From positions 682,001-746,000 of the forward strand of contig CAVWCQ010000011.1 in NCBI GenBank assembly GCA_963753545.1: DNA of 64,000 nucleotides, written 5' to 3'. Numbering within the stretch: the first letter of the stretch is position 1; each line of letters begins with the position of its first letter. The notes beneath the pieces are model-generated. The model did no database searches, was not told the origin of the DNA, and saw only the letters and a program-made list of their open reading frames with translations. This stretch comes from CAVWCQ01 sp963753545. Lineage in GTDB: Bacteria > Chloroflexota > Anaerolineae > Aggregatilineales > Aggregatilineaceae. The position numbers and the translations under genes are program-made. Shown here piece after piece: positions 33,233-42,239 of the stretch.

Positions 33233-34174
33233 CTAGAATATTTTCACCCAGGCTGTTGTGGTTGCATAGTGTTCTAATCCCACTGAGGCATAGAGCTTGG
33301 CCGCGTCGGCTGTGCCCCAGTTGGCGACACACACAACATCTGTTGTGCCAAGTGCCTGCAAGCGCCGGATGCCTTCAAACATGATAAAACGGGCAAGTCC
33401 CTTCCGGCGGTGATCGGGGTGCGTGCCAACAGGCTCAAACACGGCATAACGGTTGCTTACGTCGACGGTCAGCCCTGCAAAGGCCGCGAAAGAACCATCG
33501 GGCGCTTCCGCGATCAGGTGCAGATCGTAGTTATGGGAGGGCGAGTAAAGCTGGAAATTGCGATGGTATTCCGGCTGATAAGCCTGCCCAAACGTGAGAT
33601 TGGTGCATGCGACCCAGCGCTCTACATCGTTTTCTGTCGGGCATACACTGCGGATGATATACCCCTCCGGCGCAGGGAGATCAGGAATGGGATCGCTCAC
33701 GGTGCGGCGGCGGTTGTGCCAGAACCATTCGCGGCGCGGTGTGTGTCCCCGGCGCGCGAGACGTTCCAACCGTTCCGTATCCCAATCAAAGACCCACGCG
33801 ATCAATTCGCGCTGACCGCTGCCGGTGGTTCGGGCTATGTGGGCTTCGGACCAGTCGAGAATCTCATCTTCCAGGGCGCGATAGTGCGGGTGAATCTGGA
33901 TCGCGACATCGCCGGGGCCATCGGGTATCGCCGCGCCAACGATCTGCCCGGCGGCAGTTTCCCAGATGTGCGTTTGCGCTCCCCAGTTTGGATCGGCAAG
34001 AGCCGCGTCAGATACGCACCAATAGGAACCTTCCCAACGCCGCGTTTCCCAGTTAAATTCGCGGCCCATGAGGGCATAACTGTCGATCAGCAGTTGGTTG
34101 AGGCGCAGCGCGTCGCTTTTGCCTTGCAGTGGACGGTTGGTGATACGGGTTTGAATAGCGGATGGGGTGGTCAT
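33233..34174 (-). CDS. GNAT-family acetyltransferase (double domain), copy 1
   Basis: A 313-residue protein. The C-half is a GNAT domain (GSFAAFAGLTVDVSNRYAVFEPVGTHPDHRRKGLARFIM with the acetyl-CoA-binding R/Q-x-x-G-x-A/G loop as HRRKGLA). The N-half is a degenerate GNAT copy (GQIVGAAIPDGPGDVAIQIHPHYRALED). Such double-domain proteins often acetylate small molecules or act as mycothiol-synthase-like enzymes. The substrate is unknown. A paralogue lies 8 bases upstream on the same strand. Confidence 0.82.
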   Translation of the reverse strand: MTTPSAIQTRITNRPLQGKSDALRLNQLLIDSYALMGREFNWETRRWEGSYWCVSDAALADPNWGAQTHIWETAAGQIVGAAIPDGPGDVAIQIHPHYRALEDEILDWSEAHIARTTGSGQRELIAWVFDWDTERLERLARRGHTPRREWFWHNRRRTVSDPIPDLPAPEGYIIRSVCPTENDVERWVACTNLTFGQAYQPEYHRNFQLYSPSHNYDLHLIAEAPDGSFAAFAGLTVDVSNRYAVFEPVGTHPDHRRKGLARFIMFEGIRRLQALGTTDVVCVANWGTADAAKLYASVGLEHYATTTAWVKIF

Positions 34175-34182
34175 ACTCTCTC

Positions 34183-35115
34183 CTACCAGTTTTTGATCCA
34201 GGATTCATAAAAGACGACATTGGGTGAAACAGCCGAGTTGTAAAGGGCGTTCGCCCTTTCGGAGTAGCCGCCGACCGTAACATGGGTCGCGCCGAGCCGC
34301 TGGATGCGCCGCATCGCTTCGGTCATCACGGCCTTGCCAAGCCCACGCCGCAGGTGTTCGGGTACGGTAGCCACTGGCTCAAAATACCCGCTGCGCGTGA
34401 CATCGTCATACCACAGGGTGCAGAAGGCCGCGATGGTGCCATCCGCAGCCGCCGCTACGATATCGAGATCACGGCGGTACAGCGGCTGGCGCTGGATGTT
34501 GTGATACCACGTCCACCCCTGGTAGTTCTCGTCAGGCTCGTCGGGATGGAAGCCGCGCCATGAGGCCCAACTGCGGGCGGGTAACTCGTCCACATCGCCC
34601 AGAGCGCGGATCGTGTATCCTTCCGCGATAGGAACATCCGGGATCGGCTCATCCAGCGCCCGGCAGTGCTTATTTTCGGGCCGTGTTTCTTTGCGGTAAC
34701 CCTGGCTGGCAAGAATAGCGCCCCGCTGTGTATCAAAGTTGTAGGCCCAGATGGTCAGGGACCGCTGGCCCTGTTCATTCACCGCGCTGAGATATTGTTC
34801 AGCGGCAGCGATCATCTCACATTCAAGTTCTGCCGACCGGAATGCCGGGTGAACGTTAAAATGGGCCTCACCCTCTCCTTCGCAATTCATGACGGCGGTT
34901 ATCTGCCCTGACGCCGTCTCCCACAGATAGAGAGCATTCTTCCAGGAAAAGGAATGCCAGCTAGTCACGTGCCAGCGCCAGTAGTCCAGGCGGGCAACAG
35001 GCCAGCAGGTGAGAGACTGCCAGCTCGTGTCGGCACATTCCGCCAGCGCAGCTTCGCGCAGGAAGGCACGAATGCGCCAATAGTCGTTTTCGTCGTGATA
35101 GGGACGTTGTTTCAT
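34183..35115 (-). CDS. GNAT-family acetyltransferase (double domain), copy 2
   Basis: About 310 residues from ATG 35115, with AAGGAG upstream. The active GNAT half is GTIAAFCTLWYDDVTRSGYFEPVATVPEHLRRGLGKAVM, and the N-half (GQITAVMNCEGEGEAHFNVHPAFRSAELE) is degenerate. It is a paralogue of the next gene. The leader carries a terminator-like hairpin (35133-35167) only about 18 bases before the start, so expression could be set by attenuation. Confidence 0.82.
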   Translation of the reverse strand: MKQRPYHDENDYWRIRAFLREAALAECADTSWQSLTCWPVARLDYWRWHVTSWHSFSWKNALYLWETASGQITAVMNCEGEGEAHFNVHPAFRSAELECEMIAAAEQYLSAVNEQGQRSLTIWAYNFDTQRGAILASQGYRKETRPENKHCRALDEPIPDVPIAEGYTIRALGDVDELPARSWASWRGFHPDEPDENYQGWTWYHNIQRQPLYRRDLDIVAAAADGTIAAFCTLWYDDVTRSGYFEPVATVPEHLRRGLGKAVMTEAMRRIQRLGATHVTVGGYSERANALYNSAVSPNVVFYESWIKNW

Positions 35116-35132
35116 GAGTTTCTCCTTGATGA

Positions 35133-35167
35133 ATAAAAAACACCGCAAGCCAGCAACCGCCTGCGAT
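35133..35167 (-). terminator. Terminator-like hairpin in the leader of the GNAT gene
   Basis: On the minus strand, ATCGCAGGC pairs with GCTTGCGGT (complement of 35159-35167 and 35142-35150), followed by a run of T. It lies directly before the ribosome site of the GNAT gene that starts at 35115, which suggests attenuation. Confidence 0.55.
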
Positions 35168-35190
35168 GCTTTGTCCACTCAGGAGTCAAC

Positions 35191-35358
35191 AAAAAACCGC
35201 AGGCAAGCACCTGCGGTTGAAAACGCGAGAGTTATAGAAGGACCAACAGGCGCAATACGACAAGTGCCGCCATCTGAGCCAATCAGGGCGCGAAAAAACT
35301 TGCCGTCGTGAAATGCCTGTTAGTTAACCATTCGTCCTTGTGGTTCCTTTCACAATAC
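35191..35358 (-). ncRNA. Candidate rod-shaped small RNA between gatB and GNAT gene
   Basis: About 165 bases on the minus strand with its own promoter (TTGACG 35394-35389, 18-base spacer, TAAACT 35370-35365) and terminator (AACCGCAGG/CCTGCGGTT at 35218-35195, then T6). Between them, four successive helices pair the two arms: AAGGA/TCCTT, CTAACAGGC/GCCTGTTGG (9 bp), ACGA/TCGT and CAAG/CTTG, spanning 35238-35339. An 11-base bulge lies on one side near the base. A long rod with an internal bulge is the architecture of 6S RNA, but I cannot confirm that identity by eye. Confidence 0.6.
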
Positions 35359-35397
35359 GCAAACAGTTTACCAGGGAACCAGGCGCAGCGTCAATAC

Positions 35398-36849
35398 CTA
35401 CTTCCGGCGCTCTAATTCCTCGACCAACAGCCGCTGTACGGCCTGCACATCGCCTTTACCCTTCAGAGCGCGCATGACCTGCCCCATCAGGAACTTGAGC
35501 AGTTTTTCTTCGCCCGCCAGATAACGCCCCGTCTCAGCCGGATTCTGTTCCAGTGCGGCGCGGATCGCCTCCGTCAGCACGCTTTCATCAGAGACCTGTG
35601 CCAGCCCCTGCTCCTCGACCAGTTTCACCGGATCGCCGCCGTTCTGGTAGAGCGTTTCCAGCAGTCGCTTCGCCACCCCGTGATTGATCAGACCCTTTTG
35701 CACCAGCGTCACCAGATCCGCCAGCCCCTTCGGAGTCAGCTTGATCTGTCCAATATCTTCGCGTTCACGCCCTTCCAGGTTTAACTGGCGGAACAGGTCG
35801 CCAATAATATAGTTCGCGACCTGCTTGGGATCGCCACCCGCCGCCAATGCTGCCTCGTAATAATCAGCGACGGCGCGCTCTGCCACCAGCACCGACGCAT
35901 CGTAGCGGCTCAGGCCCAGGTCGCGTATAAACCGATCCCTCTTGGCATCGGGCAGTTCGGGCAGCGCGGCACGTATCGCTTCGACCTGCTCCCGGCTGAT
36001 TTCCAGCACTGGCAAATCGGGTTCCGGGAAGTAGCGGTAATCCTCCGCGCTCTCTTTAATGCGCCGGATGACCGTCGAATTGCGCTGATCGTCCCAGCCG
36101 AGTGTCGCCTGCCGGACGCGATCCCCGGCTTCCCACACTTTGATCTGCCGTTCGATCTCGTAGAGAGTGGCACGCGTCATGCTGCGAATACTGTTCAGGT
36201 TTTTGACCTCGGTGCGCGTCCGCAGTTCATCCGATCCCACCGGGCGCACGCTGATATTGGCCTCGAAGCGCAGCACTCCCTTGCTCATATCGCCGCTGTT
36301 CACGCCGAGATATTGCAGAATAGCGCGCAGTTTGCGGGCGTAGGCTTCCGCTTCTTCCGCGCTGTGCATATCCGCCTCAGAGACAATTTCCAACAGCGGC
36401 ACACCTGCCCGGTTGAGATCAACAAGGCTGTGATTGTTGGCATGGGTCAGTTTGCCCGCGTCTTCTTCCAGATGGGCGCGGCGGATGCGAATCCGCTTGG
36501 TCGAACCGTCCGGCAGATCGATCTCCATCCAGCCCTCGACCGCCAGTGGATAGTCGTACTGGCTGATCTGGTAGCCTTTTGGCAGATCGGGGTAAAAGTA
36601 GCTCTTGCGGGCGAACTGGTTGAACGCCGGAATTTCACAGTTCAGCGCCAGCCCAACCATCATACCAAATTCCACCGCCTGCTGGTTGATCACAGGCAGC
36701 ACGCCCGGCATGCCCAAACAGACCGGGCACACATGGCGGTTCGGCTCGGCGGCGGTGCTGTCCACCACCGCGCAGGAACAGAACATTTTGGAGGCGGTTT
36801 CGAGTTCGGCATGCACTTCCAGGCCGATGACAGGTTCCCAGGAGGTCAT
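35398..36849 (-). CDS. gatB: Asp/Glu-tRNA amidotransferase subunit B
   Basis: About 483 residues from ATG 36849. An in-frame extension to 36921 is unlikely. Typical blocks are EPVIGLEVHAELETASKMFCSC, HVCPVCLGMPGVLPV (zinc-binding Cys), YFYPDLPKGYQISQYDYP and LLEIVSEADMHSAEEAEAY. The C-terminal YqeY-like tail follows (GQVMRALKGKGD). GatB binds tRNA and, with GatA and GatC, converts Glu-tRNA(Gln) or Asp-tRNA(Asn) to the amide form. gatA and gatC are not in the window. Confidence 0.93.
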   Translation of the reverse strand: MTSWEPVIGLEVHAELETASKMFCSCAVVDSTAAEPNRHVCPVCLGMPGVLPVINQQAVEFGMMVGLALNCEIPAFNQFARKSYFYPDLPKGYQISQYDYPLAVEGWMEIDLPDGSTKRIRIRRAHLEEDAGKLTHANNHSLVDLNRAGVPLLEIVSEADMHSAEEAEAYARKLRAILQYLGVNSGDMSKGVLRFEANISVRPVGSDELRTRTEVKNLNSIRSMTRATLYEIERQIKVWEAGDRVRQATLGWDDQRNSTVIRRIKESAEDYRYFPEPDLPVLEISREQVEAIRAALPELPDAKRDRFIRDLGLSRYDASVLVAERAVADYYEAALAAGGDPKQVANYIIGDLFRQLNLEGREREDIGQIKLTPKGLADLVTLVQKGLINHGVAKRLLETLYQNGGDPVKLVEEQGLAQVSDESVLTEAIRAALEQNPAETGRYLAGEEKLLKFLMGQVMRALKGKGDVQAVQRLLVEELERRK

Positions 36850-37149
36850 AATCCCTCTCTCGCTTGTGCAGGGAGTGTAGGGGCGCTGCTTGCCGCGCCC
36901 AATAAGCGGAGAATAGCGCATTTAAAGGCAAAGCTCAACGTGCATAACAACCGATTTGTTTCAAAATCATCTAAAAAATGGGCAAAAAGTCTTTACGGAG
37001 CCGCACCGATCCGCTACAATCAAAACTAGGATCATGGCATCCTCTCGCGCTCCTGTCGGGTGGGACGCGCCAAATGATGGAATATCATAACGGTTTTGGG
37101 GTATTAGGGGGATTTCCCCCGGTAAGATAAACTAAGGAAAGAGTACAGC

Positions 37150-37719
37150 ATGGCACTGCGCGAAATCATCACCCCCGATAATCCTGTGCTGCGCAAAAAA
37201 GCGCATAAAGTCACGTCGTTTGATGATCCCAAGCTGCAAAAGCTGATCGATGATATGGTCGAAACGCTGGGCAAGGCCGAAGGTGTGGGACTTGCCGCGC
37301 CACAGGTCGCCGCCCCCCTGCGCCTGATTTTGGTGCGCCTGCCTGATGATGACGCCTCTCGCGAAGAATACGGCGATCAGGCCGGGGTGCTCTACGTGGT
37401 GATCAATCCGGAGATCGTTCGCGCCTCGGATGAACTGGTCGAAGGGTTGGAAGCCTGCCTGTCAATTCCCGGTTATTATGGCAGCGTTGACCGCCACGTC
37501 AGCATAACCGTGCGCGGCTATGACCGCAGCGGCAAGCAGATTCGCATCAAGGCGCAGGACTGGCTGGCGCGCGTTTTCCAGCACGAGATCGACCATTTGG
37601 ACGGCGTGCTGTTCATCGACAAGGCGAAGGAAATTTACAAAGTATCCCGCCACGAAGAAGAGGACGATGAACCTGTCCAGGCCACCGAAGTGAAGGTCGA
37701 ACTCAACCCGAACGAATAA
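37150..37719 (+). CDS. def: Peptide deformylase
   Basis: A 189-residue enzyme with the three PDF motifs: GVGLAAPQV, EACLSIPG (Cys metal ligand) and QHEIDHLDG (two His ligands and the catalytic Glu). It removes the formyl group from new proteins. The acidic C-terminal tail (EEEDDEPVQATEVK) is longer than usual. A TTTACG-N17-TACAAT promoter-like pair lies near 36990-37020. It is divergent from gatB. Confidence 0.93.
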   Translation: MALREIITPDNPVLRKKAHKVTSFDDPKLQKLIDDMVETLGKAEGVGLAAPQVAAPLRLILVRLPDDDASREEYGDQAGVLYVVINPEIVRASDELVEGLEACLSIPGYYGSVDRHVSITVRGYDRSGKQIRIKAQDWLARVFQHEIDHLDGVLFIDKAKEIYKVSRHEEEDDEPVQATEVKVELNPNE

Positions 37720-37828
37720 TTTCAACTTCTCTCGCCGTACTCAGTCAGTACGGCATTTTTTCTGCTTGCGTTTAGAACAAAAGTTCTGTATAATCAGGGG
37801 ACCTGTCAAGACAAGTTCTTTTCTCTTG

Positions 37829-37880
37829 TTTTTCCTTTGCGCTCTCCGCGTTCTCTGCGGTGGAATCTTTTTCTTTATTT
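37829..37880. repeat. Dispersed CTCCGCGTTCTCTGCGGT-type repeat, copy 2
   Basis: Contains GCTCTCCGCGTTCTCTGCGGT with a T-rich lead and a long pyrimidine/AT tail. It lies directly upstream of the radical SAM gene start (37898) and would form part of its leader. Confidence 0.6.
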
Positions 37881-37897
37881 TCTCAGGAGAAACGTGG

Positions 37898-39041
37898 ATG
37901 GATGGACACGATCTGCTGAACGCCATGACCGGCCTGACCGAATTTGAGTCGGTGGGCGACTCTCCGCAGTTTGAAAAACCTATCGCCCCGGCGAAAGAAG
38001 TCCACCTGAGCGACTGTGTAACGCACGTCACGGCGGGCAACCGTAAAATGCCTGTCCTCAAAACGCTGATGACCTCCGCCTGTGAGCGCAACTGCTTTTA
38101 CTGCCCGTTCCGCGCGGGCCGCACCGAAACGAAGCGCGTCACCTTCTCCCCCGACGAGATGGCCCAGGGATTCATGGCACTCTACCGGGCGGGCGCGGTG
38201 GAAGGGATATTCCTCTCGTCGGGTGTGATCCGGGGAGGCATCACCAGCCAGGACAAGATTCTCGATACAGGCGATATCCTGCGCGAGAAGTACGGCTTTC
38301 AGGGTTATATCCACCTGAAAATTATGCCCGGCGCGGAGCGTGATCAGGTCCGGCAGGCCATGACTCTGGCGGACCGTGTCTCGATCAATCTGGAAGCGCC
38401 CAACGCCAACCGCCTGGAAGTGATCGCCCCCGGCAAGGGCTTTGATCAGGAACTGCTTCAGCGCTTGCAGTGGGTCGAAGATTTGCGGCGCGAAACCGGT
38501 GGGCAGCTGCGTGCCAGCAGCACGACTGAATTCGTCGTTGGTCCTGCCGGGGAAAGCGACGTGGAGATTCTGAGCACCACCGAATATCTGCACCGTCAGG
38601 CCGGGCTGGCGCGGGCGTACTTTTCGGCTTTCCACCCGGTCAGCGATACGCCCCTTGATGATCGTCCAGCCACCGATCTGGCGCGCAAGCTGCGTCTTTA
38701 TCAGGCCAGTTTCCTGCTGCGGGATTATGAATTCACTGTAGAGGAACTGCCGTTCAGCCAGGACGGGATTCTGCCGCTGCATACCGATCCCAAGCGCTTG
38801 TGGGCCGAAGAAACACTCGCTCAGGCCCCCGTCGAAGTCAACACCGCCTCGCGGCGCGATCTGATCCGCATACCGGGAATCGGGGCGAAGGGTGCGGCGC
38901 GCATCATGAACGCGCGGCGTCGTGGGAAAATCCGCACCTTGGGCGATTTGCAGGCCGTCGGGGTCGCCAATACCAACTCGTGCCGCGCCGTACATCCTGC
39001 TCGATGGGCAGCGCCCCCTGATGCAGCCCAAGCTGTTTTAG
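37898..39041 (+). CDS. Radical SAM protein, rSAM_link_UDG-like, with C-terminal HhH (frameshifted end)
   Basis: Start at ATG 37898 with AGGAGA upstream. A radical SAM cluster motif CERNCFYC is followed by FLSSGVIRG, GYIHLKIMPGAERDQV and VSINLEAPNANRLEVIAP, then a helix-hairpin-helix (VEVNTASRRDLIRIPGIGAKGAARIM). The middle matches the group annotated as putative DNA modification/repair radical SAM proteins, usually paired with a uracil-DNA glycosylase-like protein, which is not seen here. One extra base near 38975 diverts the end. Removing it gives ANTTRAAPYILLDGQRPLMQPKLF and a stop at 39041. Confidence 0.82.
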
Positions 39042-39054
39042 AGATGACGACTGG

Positions 39055-39895
39055 CTATTTGTGTATGTGGCCCTTCAAAAAACTAACCATCTCTGGATCA
39101 TTCTTATAGTGTTCAACTAATGTCTCTCCGTTTGGGGTCCTCTTGTTGGTATTGGCCCCAAATTCGACCAACAAACGGGCGGCATCTGTCGTCAAGAATC
39201 TCCATTAACGGGTACCACCCGTCTATATCAAATCTATTAGGGTCTGCCCCAGCTTCCAGCAACAGCTGGGCGATCTCGAGTTGGTCACTACCAATAGCCC
39301 TATGCAGGGGCGTTTCGCCGGTACTTGAAACATTGGGGTCTGCTCCTAATTCCAGCATGGTTTTAACAACTTCGATCTGGCCATTTTCTGCGGCTGATTT
39401 CAGTCGCGAATCTCCCATACCATCGATGTGATCCTTATCGGCCCCCGCAGTTACCAGGATTCTGACGGCTTCCGCGTTTTTGGCATATATCAGGGCTGTT
39501 TGTCGATATTTGTCTTGAGCGTTTACATCAGCACCTGCCTCGATCAAAACTTGCATGTTTTTTGTGGCACCGCAACTGGACGCAATCATCAGCGGCGTGC
39601 ATAAAAATGGGTCATCACGTGCCTCTAAAGCCGCGCCTGTTTCAACCAGCCATTTTGTTAATTCAGGTGTATCATGTACGACTGCGGCAAGCAGTTCGTC
39701 GGAGGCTCTTTTTGCCCCCATTTTCAACAAGAGGTGAGCCTTATTCAGAATATCCAATCCGCAGGCAAAAATGCCAGATTGTTTCAGTTGTAGCATCAGT
39801 GCGGTCAAGCACTGGTGGTTCCTCATGCCATTGTGTTTCGATTTCGTCCAGGGTTCCATAAGCAATCGCATACATCAGCTTCGACCATCCAACAT
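39055..39895 (-). CDS. Ankyrin-repeat protein with two frameshifts
   Basis: Core ankyrin repeats are clear (LCTPLMIASSCGATKNMQVLIEAGADVN, TALIYAKN, TPLHRAIGSDQLEIAQLLLEAGADPN). The N-terminus reads in another frame as VGWSKLMYAIAYGTLDEIETQ up to a shift near 39760. After a shift near 39195 the C-terminus is AARLLVEFGANTNKRTPNGE, with a TAG at 39055-39057 that fits the convergent radical SAM stop. Repairing both gives one protein of about 270 residues. It follows another ankyrin gene by a few bases. Start uncertain. Confidence 0.65.
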
Positions 39896-39903
39896 CAGCT
39901 AAT

Positions 39904-40392
39904 TCAATCCCTGATTTCAAAAAGCAGTTTCATGACGTTAAACTGATCGCGCATATATGCAACCCGTATGGCTGTTTCACCTGTGTGCCTATATGGCTTC
40001 GCTTTGGGGTCAGCACCTGCTTTCAACAAGGTTTCGATGATCTCAGTGTTTTCATCAGGAGCATATGTCGCATGAATTAACGCGGTGTAACCATGCCTGC
40101 CCTGTAGCTGGACATCTGCACCCGCTTGGAGCAAATAGCGCATTTTCTCCAAATTCCCGTTTTTTGCAGCTAGCCCTAGCGGTGCATAGTCAACATAGTC
40201 GTAGGTATTAGGATTAGCACCATGCGACAGAAGAAACTTAATCATCTCAAGGCTCGCCCGACGATCCTTGGCGGCAAGCATCAGTGGGGTTTCTTCGGAA
40301 TAAGGCAGTTTCGCATCAACTGGCACTCCCATAGCTAATTGACGTCGAACACCCTCTAAGTCTCCGCGCGCAGCCAAAAAATGGATTTGCAT
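39904..40392 (-). CDS. Ankyrin-repeat protein
   Basis: A 162-residue protein of about four ankyrin repeats (IHFLAARGDLEGVRRQLAMGVPVDA, TPLMLAAKDRRASLEMIKFLLSHGANPN, APLGLAAKNGNLEKMRYLLQAGADV, TALIHATYAPDENTEIIETLLKAGADP). It has no signal peptide. Ankyrin proteins bind other proteins, and the partner here is unknown. It is co-directional with the next ankyrin gene and about 10 bases apart. Confidence 0.82.
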   Translation of the reverse strand: MQIHFLAARGDLEGVRRQLAMGVPVDAKLPYSEETPLMLAAKDRRASLEMIKFLLSHGANPNTYDYVDYAPLGLAAKNGNLEKMRYLLQAGADVQLQGRHGYTALIHATYAPDENTEIIETLLKAGADPKAKPYRHTGETAIRVAYMRDQFNVMKLLFEIRD

Positions 40393-40637
40393 GGTCTTCT
40401 CCGTGAATCAATCCTGATTAAAGTTGAGAGATACTAACAGTATACGTTGTCGAAATTTCTGAGACAGATGTGGTGAAACACTGGAGGGTGTTTCTCGTGA
40501 ACACGCTGATATACATAAGTTATTGAAATAATGATACTGCCGCTTGAAAATGAGAGGAAATGTAACTCTCAGGTAGTAAGCGGTCGCATTCTAGCTGTTG
40601 GAATGAAGTCCCCCAAGAAGCCCTCTGCCCATTAACA
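40393..40637. other. Intergenic between ankyrin gene and rny terminator, no gene seen
   Basis: About 245 bases with moderate AT content. A GAAACAC/GTGTTTC hairpin lies near 40472-40497. No RNA or reading frame is supported. Confidence 0.4.
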
Positions 40638-40675
40638 CAAAAAACGCCGGGGTAGGACAACACCTACTCCGGCGC
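40638..40675 (-). terminator. Terminator after rny
   Basis: CGCCGGGGTAGG/CCTACTCCGGCG at 40645-40674 forms a 12-bp stem (one G-T wobble), and a T-run lies at its 3' end on the minus strand. It follows the rny stop at 40704. Confidence 0.85.
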
Positions 40676-40703
40676 TGGTTTCTATACTCGGTTTTGAACC
40701 GCC

Positions 40704-41065
40704 TTACTTCGCGTAATCCACTGCGCGAGTTTCGCGGATGATCGTGACCTTGATCTGGCCCGGATACTGCATCGTCTCTTCGATGCGCTTGGAGATATCA
40801 CGCGCCAGCCGCATCGCGGCGAGATCGTCGATCTCTTCGGGCTTGACCATGATCCGCACTTCGCGCCCTGCTTGCAGCGCGTAGCTCTGCTCGACGCCGG
40901 GGAACTCATTGGCGAGATCTTCCAGCGCCTTGACGCGGCGGATGTACGTATCCAGGCTTTCACGCCGGGCACCGGGCCGCGCGCCAGAGATGGCGTCGGC
41001 GGCTTCCACGATCAGCGCTTCGACCGATTCCTGCTCACTCTCGTGGTGGTGGCTGGCGATGGCAG
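40704..41065 (-). CDS. rny: Ribonuclease Y, C-terminal part (frameshifted)
   Basis: The last part of the HD and C-terminal domain: EAADAISGARPGARRESLDTYIRRVKALEDLA, then VIMVKPEEIDDLAAMRLARDISKRIEETMQYPGQIKVTIIRETRAVDYAK. It joins the upstream frame as VNAIASHHHESEQESVEALIV once a base near 41066 is corrected. The HHH-E-S part includes HD-domain residues, so the two pieces must form one active enzyme. A terminator follows. Confidence 0.87.
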
Positions 41066-42234
41066 TTCACAATTCGATCCGGCACGCCATGGCGCTTGGC
41101 AAACTCCGCGCCGATCTGCGCGTGCGTGCCTTCGACCTCGTGGTCAATGGCCTTGCCGATGTCGTGCAGCAGGCCGCCTGCCTTGGCAATCGCCACATCC
41201 GCGCCCAGTTCCGCCGCGATCATCCCGGCGATATGGGCCGTTTCGATGGCGTGGGCATGCTGGTTCTGCCCGTAGCTGGTGCGGAACTTCAGCCGCCCCA
41301 ACAGTTTGAGCACTTCCGGATGCAGTCCGGGTACGCCCGCTTCATAGGCCGCGCGTTCGCCTTCTTCGCGGATAATGCGCTCGACTTCTTTGCGCGCATC
41401 GGACACCAGTTTTTCGATGCGGGCCGGGTGAATACGCCCATCCAGCACCAGTTTGCCCAGCGCCCGTTTGGCAACTTCACGCCGCACGGGATCAAAGCTC
41501 GAAATGGTGACGGCTTCGGGCGTGTCGTCTACCACCACATCGACGCCCGTTGCCTGCTCGAACGCGCGAATATTGCGCCCGTTGCGCCCAATGATCCGGC
41601 CCTTCATTTCGTCGGAGGGCAGATCAACGACGCTGACGGCAATCTCGTTCACCTGATCCGACGCGATGCGCTGGATGGCGATAGCAATGATATCGCGGGC
41701 GCGGTTATCGGCCTCGATCTTGGCTTCTTCTTCCACTTCACGGATGCGCCGGGCCATGTCCTGCCGAGTTTCCTGCTCCACCATTTGCAGCAGTTCCTGG
41801 CGGGCCTCATCGCGAGACATTTCCGCCACCCGTTCCAGCTCAGTCTTGTGCTCCGCGTACATCAAGTCAATATCATTCTGCCGCTTGTCCAGCTTGCTCT
41901 GGCGTTTATTCAAATTCTGTTCGCGCACTTCGAGCCGTTCATAGCGCTGGTCAATATCTTCTCGGCGTTTCTGCAAGCGATCACTTTCGCGATCCAACTC
42001 GTTTCTGCGTTTCTTGGCGTTTTCTTCGGCTTCACGCTGGATCTTTAGCGCTTCGTCACGGGCATCAATTTCCGTTCGTTTTGCCTGGTCTTGCGCTTCA
42101 GTCTTGATTCGTGCGGCCTCATCTTCGGCCTGACGTCGCCGGCTTGCTCCCTGCGAATTCTGAAAAAAGAACAAACCAGCCGCGCCCAGCCCCACGCCAA
42201 TCGCTAGACCCACCAGGGCCAACACGATTTCCAT
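41066..42234 (-). CDS. rny: Ribonuclease Y, N-terminal part (frameshifted)
   Basis: The first 390 or so residues: one membrane helix (LALVGLAIGVGLGAAGLFFF), a long charged coiled coil, a KH domain (GRIIGRNGRNIRAFEQATGVDVVVDDTPEAV) and the start of the HD domain (AGLLHDIGKAIDHEVEGTHAQIG). RNase Y is a membrane-bound endoribonuclease starting mRNA decay. The frame ends abruptly as CHRQPPPRE. One base near 41066 restores the rest. recX precedes it by 5 bases, so they form one unit. Confidence 0.9.
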
Positions 42235-42239
42235 GGGTA

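Noticed and set aside
37883..39031. 382-codon minus-strand frame over the radical SAM gene
   Set aside because: Shadow of the radical SAM gene, with no motif of its own.
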